From Ectocarpus siliculosus (Eukaryota > Sar > Phaeophyceae > Ectocarpales > Ectocarpaceae): a stretch of DNA of 64,000 bases. A program made the translations under genes and the position numbers. Below, in pieces: positions 20,831 through 31,400 of this stretch. The DNA lies in contig FN648623.1 of the NCBI GenBank assembly GCA_000310025.1, forward strand, positions 39,716-103,715, in the 5' to 3' direction. How positions within the stretch are numbered: position 1 is the stretch's first letter; each line of letters starts with the position of its first letter. The notes beneath the pieces are model-generated. The model worked only from the letters and a program-made list of their open reading frames with translations, was not told where the DNA came from and ran no database searches.

Positions 20831-23800
20831 CTACGGAGGGGGGACCACTCGTCCCGCCTCATCGCGGTAGACGTACCGGCCCTCGTCCACCGCTATGCTC
20901 GGCCCGGTGACCCCCTTGTTCTGCTTGGTCAGGGGGAAGTGCACCTCCGTCCCGACGCCGAGGAAAGCCACCCACCAGCTGAACGTGCTGTGGGCCATGA
21001 CCAGCCGGGGGGCTCGAGACAGGAAGCAGAACGCGTGGAACTGGTCTTCCACCATTTCCTGCACGTCGCGTCGTTCGTGTTGTCGTTAGTTCGGCCGTTC
21101 GCCGCCGAGCGGCAAAGATTGCGGCAATCGTGAAGCGGCGGGAAGATTATTCAAGCTGCCTTTTTAATCAAGATGGCAGTTGAAGGGGTTGACAGGCTTG
21201 TACAGGCTTGTCAAGAGAGCGTTTTCGACGGCAAGTATACTAGTTTAGTGTGGGACTTCGGCCTTGACACATCTGCCAACGGCCTAAATCCCTGACAACT
21301 ACCAAATTTATAAGCCTTTGTTGTCGCTGCGTATATAAACGGGGACCGGCAGTTTATGGGCGGGCGGGTCGGTTGCTTCGAGCCCCGTCGGCCCCCGGGC
21401 TTTCCGCCGCACACGTCAGGCTGGGAATCCAAGGGGCACGCTGAACAGGTAACCCTAAGACAAAAAATCTGGCTACATTAATCCTTTCGCGTCAAGCTCA
21501 ATGCATCACACACCGTAATATTAACCTTTCTCTGGCCGCTCTTGCCATGTTTTGCACGCATGCCGACATATTTCGAACAACGCCACAATGACCCAGCCGC
21601 GAAACGGCCGCGTTTCCTAAAAAATCGAACAAAAATAACTAAAACTCACAGCTCTTTTCACGTTGGGGTGGTCCTGTTGCAGACGCTTGAACAGAGGCTC
21701 CTCGTCGTTGAACTCTCCCACCACCCACACTGTTTCGGGCGGGCCGGCCGCAGACTCTGCGGCATCCCGCAGCACCGCCTCGTAGAACTCGTAGTCCAAG
21801 TCCTTCAACAAACGGGGCCCGGGAAAACAGAAATGACGTTGTTAGAGGGGGGAGGAGGGGCGTGCGGCCAGAACGTGGAACCCCAAAATACCATTCGCAC
21901 CGTCCGAGGGACCAACCGGCAACTGCATGCCATTGCGTGGCCAACATGCCGCCCCTTGCCACGCACACGCCTCCTCTGCCAAAAAAGGCCGGTTGTCACG
22001 GATCACGATGTGGGGCGTCTCAGGAACGGAACGACCGGAGGAAAGGAAAATGGCGGAATTGCACTACTTGCTCCAAGCAATTATTCGGTTCGAGGATTGG
22101 CCGGGTATCATGTGTAGTAAGGGGGTACGGGTATAGGGGGGGTTACGGTTGTTCGTAGGAACGCCTACGCTAGAAAATAATTTTCCGAGGAAATAGAACA
22201 GGGGTGTGTGTGCGCAGACCCTATCCCTACCCCTAACCCAAACCCAATTTCCCCCATTGCATGATTTATCCAACGTGTTTACTTAAGCGAAAACCCCGTG
22301 AAGGCTGCTTTCTTAAAAAAGAGACTAAGCACTACAACGTGAACCAACGGAGGAAAAGAGGGCGCGCACAATACATACGAAAACGTTATGGATGCCTGCG
22401 TTTAGGTGCTCAAAAGAATTCTCGGCTCGAGAAACCCCCGGGTGCAATAGGGGAGGGGTTTGAACGGGGAGGATTCAGTCCAATGAGAGAACACAGTGCA
22501 ATGACCCCATCGACGCAACGGTCCACGTCCGACCAGAAAAGCAACAAGAGAACACGGATCATCTATAAGACAGGCCAGTAGCGCTGCTTGCCTTGAAGAT
22601 GAGCTTTTCGTACTGCTCAGCGGTTAGCTCCGCCCTGTAGTTGCGGTGGTGGATCACGAGGTCGCCAGGGCCGGGAGCGGTCGGGCCGCAGCACGATGGG
22701 TCCAGCGCCATTATCTGGCCGAGCCAGGGGAATTAATGCCCGAAGGGGCACAAGAAGCCCAACAACAGAAAGGAGAGTATGGGTTGTGAGGGTAGTCTAG
22801 CCCTGCTGCATCTCACCGCACAACCGTTGTCTTGGTGCTCGTGCTACTGGTGCACGTGCTTCGAGCGACGTTATGGCTGCAACTGATGGGTGTTCCGCCT
22901 GATAGCCCACCCTTTGTCCGCCAGCTGGCTACGACATACAGGGAACGCTCCTTCCAAACACCACACTACCACCGGGGGGAGGTCGGAACCACAAAACCAA
23001 CCGCCGTGTTTTTTCTCAGTGCAGGTGACATGCCAGGCGAGAACGCCTCCCCGCCCCAGGAGGCCTCATCCAACACTAACCTACACGAAATGATCTCGGT
23101 TCGGAGACACAACGCAACAGAAACAATAAAACCAGCAGGCGCTGCTTGCCGACCCTGCGGAACCGCTCCTTCTCCGACCAAAACATGCCGTAGTTCTGGA
23201 ACCATCGCAAAAAGAACAAAAATAGCCCGCGCTGACCTTGCGGAGCGGTTCCTTCTCCGGCCTAAGCATTCTGGAACCGCCCCCCTCCCCCCCAAACAAA
23301 TACACCGCTGACCTTGCGGAGCCGGTCCTTCTCCGACTTAAACATGCTGTAGTCCTGGAACCACCCTTCCATCTCGATGGACCTGGGCGTGGGGTCCCCC
23401 AGCTCCTGGCGGACCCCGCGAAACTTGACCGTCTCCAACCCGACCATCTCCGGGGCTCGACGGCGCAGGTCCCACCGGCCGCACCCCGGGGAAGCACGCC
23501 ATCCCCTCCGGCCTCGTGAGGAGGCCGAACTTCTTGCGGTTATACGGCGCCGGTTGGATCGACAGGGCGAAGCCCAGGCGGTCCGCGAGCGCCCGGGCGG
23601 CGGCGTACTCGAAGAGGTTGTTGCCCAGTCGGCCCATGAAGTTGAGCCGCACGATACCCGGGCCCCTGGTGGCGGCGGTGGTGGCATCATCGTCATTAGT
23701 CGCCGGCCGCTCCGCTCCCGCCGCCGCCGCCGCCGCCGCCGGTATGTCCTGGCCCGGTGGTCGGTGCTCGGAACCGGGCACCGTGTCGAGGTTGTCCGGG

Positions 23801-23946
23801 CTCCTCAAGCCGTCGACTTTTGTTGTTGTGGTTGCCTGCTGCGGCGCTGGCGCTGAGGCGCGGGGGCCGAACGCGAACAGGTACCCAGTCCCGACGACGA
23901 TGGCTGCCAACAACGCCAGTTGTATAAGCTTCCGCACCACTCGCAT
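20831..23946 (-). CDS. GT11-family (alpha-1,2-)fucosyltransferase-like, four exons, one apparent frameshift
   Basis: Exons: 23946-23313, 22714-22592, 21802-21650, 21058-20831. All junctions are phase 0; the second intron has a GC donor (AAG|GCAAGC). The ATG gives a six-residue tail and one membrane helix (LIQLALLAAIVVGTGYLFAF), the type II layout of Golgi glycosyltransferases. Next come a Pro/Ala-rich stem and the GT11 N-terminal motif MGRLGNNLFEYAAARALA. Exon 2 has a variant nucleotide-sugar motif, DLVIHHRNYR. Exon 4 has the hallmark MAHSTFSWWVAFLG and ends RVVPPP-stop. Exon 1 is 634 nt where phase needs 633, and the frame shifts between about 23495 and 23462 in a G+C run. That is either a sequencing error or a true inactivating change. 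Corrected length is about 378 residues, normal for the family. The likely role is GDP-fucose-dependent fucosylation of glycans. Confidence 0.85.
23140..23362 (-). repeat. Three tandem echoes of the exon 1 end and its splice donor (fucosyltransferase)
   Basis: The last ~55 nt of exon 1 plus its donor (GGTTCCAG...TCGGAGAAGGA...CTCCGCAAG|GTCAGC) recur twice inside the following intron, near 23225-23283 and 23140-23205. The spacing is about 80 bp. The copies read GAGAAGGAACCGCTCCGCAAG|GTCAGC and GAGAAGGAGCGGTTCCGCAGG|GTCGGC. They could act as decoy or alternative 5' splice sites. Confidence 0.85.
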
Positions 23947-24116
23947 TTGCGGCGAGAACAGATACTCCCGCGCCCGGTACCACGCGTGCGGACTCTGTTC
24001 GCAAAATTCGTTCACGAAAACCGCCCTCGGCACTACTTGTAGTAAAGGCACGATTTTCTCCGTCCAGTCCCGTGTGGCTTTAATGCGCCACGACGCTGCC
24101 AAGCCAGACTAGCCGT

Positions 24117-26402
24117 GGGCTCTGTCTGGCAGTAACGTCTCTCTGGCCTGCCCAGCCACGGCATCCCCCGGTACGGGGCCACTGATTTCATCGGGCCAAC
24201 AGCGCGCGCGGGGGGGGGGGGGGGGGGTCATCATGAATAGGTAGGGTTTCTTCTGGGCGCGAAAGAACAGCGGCTACAATTCAAGGGTATGAACAGGGTT
24301 GGTGGTCCAGTGTGTAACGGAAAATACATGTAGCCGATCGTTTAGTCTTTAGTGTACGAGTACGAAGCAACCACCGCGCATGCTGCGCACAGTGCTAGTT
24401 GTGCCGATGTTGTTCGTGCCTACTGTAGCACTTTGTCCCGCGCCATTGTCTACCGTCCTGAAGGGTGGAAGCTGTAGTGGACGCTCTCGAGTCGCGGCGT
24501 GCAGGCATGTCTTCGCCAATCTGTGTACACACGAGGTTGCGGTCCCTCAAACGCACCGGCACATGTACTGACAAGTTGGAGCATTGCTCGGAGTAAATAT
24601 GGAAGTGATACATAGGGCCACCATGGTTTAGAGAAGTCAGATACCACGGCCGCGGTCATGCAGCAGACTCTGCCGTTACTTGGGCCCACCCTCTGTGTTC
24701 GTACGGCGTCTCCGAAGATCGGATGCAAAGAGCTCAAGTTGGAAGTACTCGGCCCACCCACGTGAATAGGCCCACCGTGCGTTGCTATTGTGGCCTCCCA
24801 TTGCCGCTGAAGTATCATGGACAATACTATACTCCGTAAAAGCGATGCAATACTTACCATACGTCGGGGTAGTGTGGGCGTCTTGACACTGGTACAAGTA
24901 CAACAGCAGCAGATGTGACGTTGGACCTCGCACACCCAATACAATCGACAACCTCACAGAGTACCAACTCCATTCGTGACCGCTACACCCATCCCAGCAG
25001 AGCCACCTCGCTAGTACGGACGCGACGCATCCTATGCAGCTACTCAAGCCCCCCGTTGTAAGACGACCTCCAGGATCAGCTGGTGTTTGGGGGGTGGTAA
25101 ACAGCGTCAGAGCGTTGAGTTGTGTTTGCGTCGTGGTACGCCTACATACGCCGATATGGCACGGAGTCAATCTCACGCTCTCTTTCGCCCTCATGTTGCA
25201 CGCACTCACGTTGCTATCTGGCGTGTTCCTCGAAAGCGGTGGTAGCCTGCGGTGGTGATGGACCGCGACAGACAGGGGAGAAACGACCATGACCCCGGGT
25301 TTAGACTAGACGACATATTTTTTTTGTTTACTTTTGGTTCGATGTGTCGTATCGGGTGGCGGGCGGCGGAACTCGGACGCTGCAACCACTGTTGTGTTCT
25401 TGTAGGACGCTCTCGGACATCCTCTCCCCAAGTTGTCTCTCACGGAGTTTCGCATTGCTTCAATCCACATATTTCCGGACGTAGAATATGCTGTGATCCA
25501 CAAAATTCGGCTGCACTCTTACAGCGCCGCTCAGCGGTGTACCATGGTGCTTGCTGCGGAAATATCATACCGAGAAAATACAGCATGTACCTCGATGCGG
25601 TGTCCTGCTGCTCGACAGTCGAGCAATGCCTGAACCTAGAATTTAGATAGATCGAATCTTCAGAGCTGGCCTCAATGGACATCTACTAAACACAGCAGTT
25701 CACGCCGCCAAACCTGAAGCACTGCTTTTCCGGATAAAGCAAACATGCAACGCATTAGTCTACAATAATAGAGCACATCCACCACGGACCTGCCTTCTGT
25801 TGCGAAAAAGATTCCAACTCCTGGAAAATGAAATAGAGGACGGCTTGATACGTGGAGATACTGAGACGCAGCGTCATATTCTCATTTTGCGTTGTTGCGG
25901 GACCTACATGTCCACGCAAGCGCTGTCATGTCACATGTCGATACTGCTGTGCTGCTGCTGTAGGTGGCCTTCACTCTGTGGGCAAACCCGACAGTCCCGA
26001 GGCGGCCACCGAGATTGGTTTTGGGATGGATAAGAGGATTCCCTCAGTTCCACAGAGTGCCATAGGCCCTGTGCATGCATGCACGAGTCAGTCCAATATC
26101 GCTGACAACAGGCATAAGCGCTAACCGTACAGGCCTACGTCGTCCTGGTGTGGAACCCGTTGTTCCAGCACAGCTCCCGGTCTTGCTGTATGCAGACATG
26201 CCCGACATTTTGTGTCTGAAACCAGCAACCTCCATCCGAGGTAGCCAACCCCGGGGATCAGAGGACTCCTTGGATTGCTGGACCGCCAGGAGACCATAAC
26301 GTGCTGCGCAGTTGGATCGGCTGACCGCCGGTACGTACAACTGAACCCAGGAATGCTTTTGTGTGTCCAGAGGAAATAGGAACACGGCGGGTCTCGAGCC
26401 AT
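24117..26402. other. No gene identified; intergenic with one repeat fragment
   Basis: Starting upstream of the fucosyltransferase, this ~2.3-kb interval holds a poly-G run at 24210-24228, several short unsupported frames, and one fragment (25885-26130) related to the 1405-2280 repeat. I found no spliced coding pattern or known domain. Confidence 0.5.
25885..26130. repeat. Diverged fragment of the repeat seen at 1405-2280
   Basis: It shares GGGACCTACATGTCCACGCA, GTCATGTCACATGTC, CCGACAGTCCCGAG, CACCGAGAT and a CGAGTCAGTCCAATAT-like block in the same order as the units at 1490-1690. This shows that the unit is a dispersed repeat and not private to the segmental duplication. Confidence 0.65.
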
Positions 26403-26458
26403 CCAATCAGCCCCAACATACAGAAATTTTGTTTGATTGAACTGGTGTTGCTGCTCGG

Positions 26459-26755
26459 ATGGAGGCTACTGTACTCGCCACTGGGACAACTCCTACGGTG
26501 CCAGACGTAGCACGCGAGAGCGAGAGTGTGCCTTGTCGTTCGGGACCGGGAACTTGGACGGGGACTAAAAGTCCACGTACCACGGTCACGGTTTGTGCGC
26601 CCGGGACATCATCTGAGAACATGTATCCTTTGTTTGCAATACTTGCTTGGTCTCAGGTCAGGCGGGGCGTATCTACACGCCACCGGGACTCACTTCGCCA
26701 CTCCAGGGTTGAAAACCCGCAGTTTCTTTTCAAAATTGCCGCTTATGACGCATGA
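26459..26755 (+). pseudogene. Conserved ORF of element Q, counterpart of the ORF at 20179
   Basis: The ATG-initiated frame reads MEATVLATGTTPTVPDVARE and GTKSPRTTVTVCAPGTSSEN, colinear with copy P apart from an internal deletion of about 18 residues, then drifts out of frame after WSQVRR. Function unknown. Confidence 0.4.
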
Positions 26756-26864
26756 TTTCCGAAGGTATATGGACAAGAACATTGTGAGCGATGTCCTATC
26801 GACAACCTGAACCAAAAGTAGCAGCACCGGCTGAGATAGCCTGGGTATCTTCCCTACTGCCAGT

Positions 26865-27190
26865 TCCACCTGCGCGTCTACGCAACACACCCACCCTTCC
26901 AACGTGAACCTACACCCGTGCAGATGAATGGGACCTGCAGAGGCCCAACTCCAATATTGGTACACACTCCCTTGTTACACTCCAGACACGAAAGCGGAGC
27001 CGGATACAGCACCAGCTGGGAAGGCCTGGGGATCTTCCCTACTGCCAGTTCCACCTGCGCGTCTACTCAACACTACCACACTTCCAACGTGAACCTACAC
27101 CCGTACAGATGAATAGGACCTGCAGAGGCCCAACTCCAATATTGGTACACACCTTGTTACACTCCAGACACGAAAGTGGAGCCGGATACA
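26865..27190. repeat. Two tandem ~165-bp units within element Q
   Basis: Two adjacent units share GGTATCTTCCCTACTGCCAG-type starts, the CGTGAACCTACACCCGT block, GACCTGCAGAGGCCCAACTC and GGAGCCGGATACA. Copy P has a single unit near 18880-19040, in the other orientation. Confidence 0.85.
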
Positions 27191-27876
27191 ACCAATTTTC
27201 GAGATAGCCCGGCGGGCTCTAGTCTAGTTGGCAAACTGACCGGTATTGAATACTGGAGTAGAGAGGGGAAAATGGGAAACAAATCTTAGCCGATCGCGGC
27301 CGTACCTCCGGCATTTCTACACCAGCTTGCCCCCCTACTCTACGATGCACACCTCCACCCAAATGTCTTTCATGTTGTGACCATCTTGAGTTGGCTATAC
27401 TCACGCTGCTTCCTTGGTACTTCTTGTCTACTACCATTGACACCTCTGTCTTTCCTTCTCATCCCGAGCCCGCGAAACTATACAGAAACCTCCAAACACA
27501 GAACCTCAAACCTTGAAGCACAAACACGCCGATCATCCCCGCCTCCACGCCTGCTTTCGATTTTCTTCCGAGCCGAAAGCCTGACGTCCTTCGACTTCCA
27601 TTGGCGCCGGGCACTCATAGCCCTTGTTAATGTAGGAGAAGGTAGCCTTACATCGGAGAAGGTAGCGCTACATCGACCCAGATTTGTCACTTCCGTCGAG
27701 GAAGAGGACTGACTAACGCTTTGCTCGGCTGGATGCCACGTTTAGTGGCATGCCCGAAGCTCGGCAACGTTTCTGCGAACAAGAGATGGTCCAAGGCAGC
27801 ATGGAGGAACAGTGAAGACGATAAGCAGGTCACATGCGATATAGGAGTAATGCAGAAGCAATCACAACGCCATGGT

Positions 27877-28463
27877 CATGAAGCCCATCGAAGTTGTATT
27901 GCCATACCCACCGCTCGAGGGCCTAACACGCGAGTTTCGTGCCGGACGTTCACCGACTCATCACGACCGGTTTGTTCGGGATGGTTACTAGATGGCCAGA
28001 CACATTCACGTTACAGTCCTTACCCGTAGCTTGACCCTGTAGTTCAATGTCGACTGACTGTCGCCGGGGGAAGAACTTGACACATATCACCATGTGAGGT
28101 CAACCAAGTTATCGCACGCAGACAAACTTGCCCTGCTAGATGTTTGTGGAGATGTCGATTCCTCAACCATTCCTTGCTGCTACCCTAGTGTCTCTCATCA
28201 ACCAGCCATTGTACATTCTACCCAAATGAGCATCCGTACATGATCGCGGGCGGCGTGAGTACTCATGCATTCCTTTCGTGAGTCTCGTGGACCACTGACC
28301 ACGTATTCGGCTTGAGATAGAACCTTCTACGTACGGCTCTGGGCGTTCGATAGTTCTCTGCCATTTTCACACAAGATATATATCCTTGCCAGTTTGGTGC
28401 ATTTCCGAGTGAAACGTGGTGGCGGCGGCTTACCTTGATCGAGCAACCAGGTGGACGACCAGT
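27877..28463. other. Interval 3' of the WSC gene
   Basis: Unassigned sequence between element Q and the stop codon of the WSC gene at 28464. It should hold the 3' untranslated region; no clear poly(A) signal could be chosen and no exon was seen. Confidence 0.5.
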
Positions 28464-31400
28464 TTAGATGGCTTGGTACACCGACATGGTGTAGGGGCCA
28501 CCGCACATTTCGTCCGAGTTGCCCGTACAGGGCATGTCGCAGACGCCGAAACCGTTGGCAGCGTAGTCGGCGTTGTCGCCGCACCAGCACTGTTGCATGC
28601 GGCAGCATCCACATCCAAGGGGGGGCGTGAACTTGCGGAGGAAACGGGTCTCAAGATGGCATGCTTGAGATTCGATGTTTCATCAGACCAGGTGAATTTG
28701 GTGAGCTAGGCAGAGGTGCCAGTGTCAGGGCAAGATCTAGGGCAAAGGATGGGGGCATGAACACCGCAGGTCGCGGCTACATTTTGCAGATCGATGCACG
28801 AACGTGACTCGTTCTCCTGACCGATTCCGGAGACCGCAATGACCAAGTCAAGGCTCTCTTCGTAGTCGTGCTTCGTTGGTGCGATCACTCATCCTTCTTA
28901 AAGCAGACACGTAAACCATAAATGCCGATTCCAAGTCTGTTGCACACATATCGCAGGTGTCATGAGGAACAAGCAACGGCAGAAAACAAAGACAGCGGCG
29001 CTCCCAGAGAGCTAGGTACTTCTCGTTGGCCCAGAGAAGCCAAGGTACGATAGGGGAAACCACTTCAAGTATCCCCTTGGTATGACTCGGCACGCGTATG
29101 ATGCATTTGGGATTCATCGAGGATGGACAATTAACAATGGCATCTGGAATCATTGTGAAACACGTGGAACCGATTCACGCTGGCGGCCATGGTCATCCCA
29201 AAGCCCCCGCAACGGTTTCCGATGGTCGCTCTTCTCGTACAACACTGGCCCACAGGGCACATGACACCCTTTCGACACGAACACAAGACGCCATACCTCT
29301 TGAGAATACTGGGTTCCGTAGTAGGCCGAGCCGCTGCAGCGCGAGGCGCAGGCCTGATCGTTGGGTGATGTACGTGTGCGCACGAGCAACGGTCGATGGT
29401 CAAGGGGGCGGGGGGAGAAGTGCTATAGTGAGGACCCAATCGAAAGGGAGATGCATGGGTGGGTGAGGTGCGTTCGTAACGAGTTGGGTTACGAAATGGC
29501 GAAAATGGTTGATGCTTCCTGTGCAAGAACCATAACCAACGACAACAACAACACCGCAAGACACATGTTGCGAAAGCGCGATGCTCGTGTTGAAAGGAAT
29601 GATTTTAGATTCAGGCAACCCAACGCCTTTGATCGGTTAACTGTTCACCTCTGCGGTCATAGCGGTGTTGGAACTCTCCCACACGAACATGCGGTCGTCG
29701 GCGGGGTCCGAGAAGCACCCGAGGTACGCCGGGTCCTGGGCGTACACATCCATGCTGTAGGACCCCCCACAGGCTTCGTCGGAGTTGCCCGCGCAGGTCA
29801 TGTCGCACTCGCCGACGCCATTGACGGAGTATTGGGCGTTGATGTCACCGCACCAGCACTGTTGTCGGAGGGATGGACCAGTGGGGGGTGAACGGTTGTG
29901 TACACATAGAAATCGACCAAACTGAGGGGGGTACACAGTATATAGATGGGTGCAAAGCTGACGGTGGTGTCAGGACATATCATGCCACACGAGAACTGGA
30001 GGCAGAAGAAACGAACAGCAAAGAACCACCATCGGCTCGAGGAGAACCTTTCTCCAATCCAAGTACCGCGATCTCCCCTTTCAGAGAACGGTCATGGGCA
30101 CACGTACAACCGTTGTGCGGATAAACGTCCAGGCGAACCTCAGAGGCACGTAAGGAGGCCATGCCTGTACAAAAACAACATACCCTGACGGCGGCAAGTG
30201 TTGTTTCTACTAATCGTCTGGCTTAGGGCACCACCCTGACACGTAGCCACTTTGTAGCGAACCCCTCGCGTTGGAACTCACGACGCTGGGCAAATCTTAT
30301 CAACTAAGACACAGCAAGCAAGAAGGGCGACTGGGGAAGGGTCGCCCTATCTCTGCGTTGTACTGGTACGATCGGCGCTGGCTTTGATGGTGCCGTCTCT
30401 CGATGGCTTGTCACGTGTTCTCAAGACGACTGCGCAGCCTTTCCTGCTAGCAGGCAAGCTTCGAAAACGGCATTATTTGCGATCCGTTGGAATATACAGA
30501 GAGTCTAGTGGTGCCGTGCGGCGTGTTGGCGGTTTTGCGGCAGCGCAACTCGCATCTTTGTCGGCGGGAACGCCGAGGTGGTGCCCGCGACCAACCTTTG
30601 GTTTGGAGAAAGAGTAGCAAACAAGGTCCTCACCTCCCTCGAGTACTGCGTTCCGTAGAAGGCCGAGTCGGCGCATTGCGTCGCACAGAGCTGTGGTCGT
30701 TTGGGTAACGGTGAGTGTCCAAAGATGGATAATCAGGACGAGGGGAAAGAAGCGGTGAGTAGGGGCGAATGAGCTGAGAGCGACAACGTAGATGTGCCGG
30801 GTGCAGTGATGGTGAGTTGGCTCCCGGGAAGCTTACCAGACCCTCAGGCGTTTTCACGCTTAATGACAATGCGACATCGGCATCGGAGAGCATGGTCGTT
30901 CAGCGCGCCGACCATGCGGAGGCTCCAACCCAACTTCTCAAAACTCTCTTCTCAGGTAGCTAACAAGGTCCGGAATTGGCTCAGGAGGGCACCGTGCCAT
31001 CAAGGAAGGGATGATGAAACATGAAAGGCAGCAGGACCAGCCCACAGCTGGCTGCCGGCTGCCAGTGTGACGTTTCCCAAGCTCACACGGTTCAAGCAGC
31101 TGACGTCGTTTGGCTCCACGCGCCCAGGAAACCTCATCCGACGAAAACGAAAATCATACAAACCTTTAGTCAATACAGTCTACATAGACACGCCTCTGTT
31201 GCCCTCTCACTCACCTCTGCGGTCATCTCGTCAGAGGAAGTGTCCTGCACGAAAACACGGTTGGTGCCTGGGTCGGAGTAGCAGCCACGGTACGCGGGGT
31301 CCACCACTTCGTTCTTGTAGACACTCATACTGTAGGAGCCTCCACACATCGCACTGGCGTCGCCCGCGCAGGGCATCACGCACCCGTTGCTGGCACCGTT

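Larger units (their letters stand above)
26403..27876. repeat. Dispersed ~1.35-kb element, copy Q (inverted relative to copy P)
   Basis: The reverse complement matches 18178-20211 without the 679-bp insert. It carries an extra ~165-bp tandem duplication at about 26865-27190: CTGCCAGTTCCACCTGCGCG and TCCAATATTGGTACACAC both occur twice. Confidence 0.85.

Noticed and set aside
22085-22245. Interstitial telomere-like sequence (CCCTAACCC and GGGTATAGGG variants)
   Set aside because: Only a few degenerate units in a fucosyltransferase intron, too short and irregular to call.
28327-28654. Alternative minus-strand ORFs over the last WSC exon
   Set aside because: They are out of frame with the Cys pattern; the CWCGD frame ending at 28464 fits all other WSC repeats.
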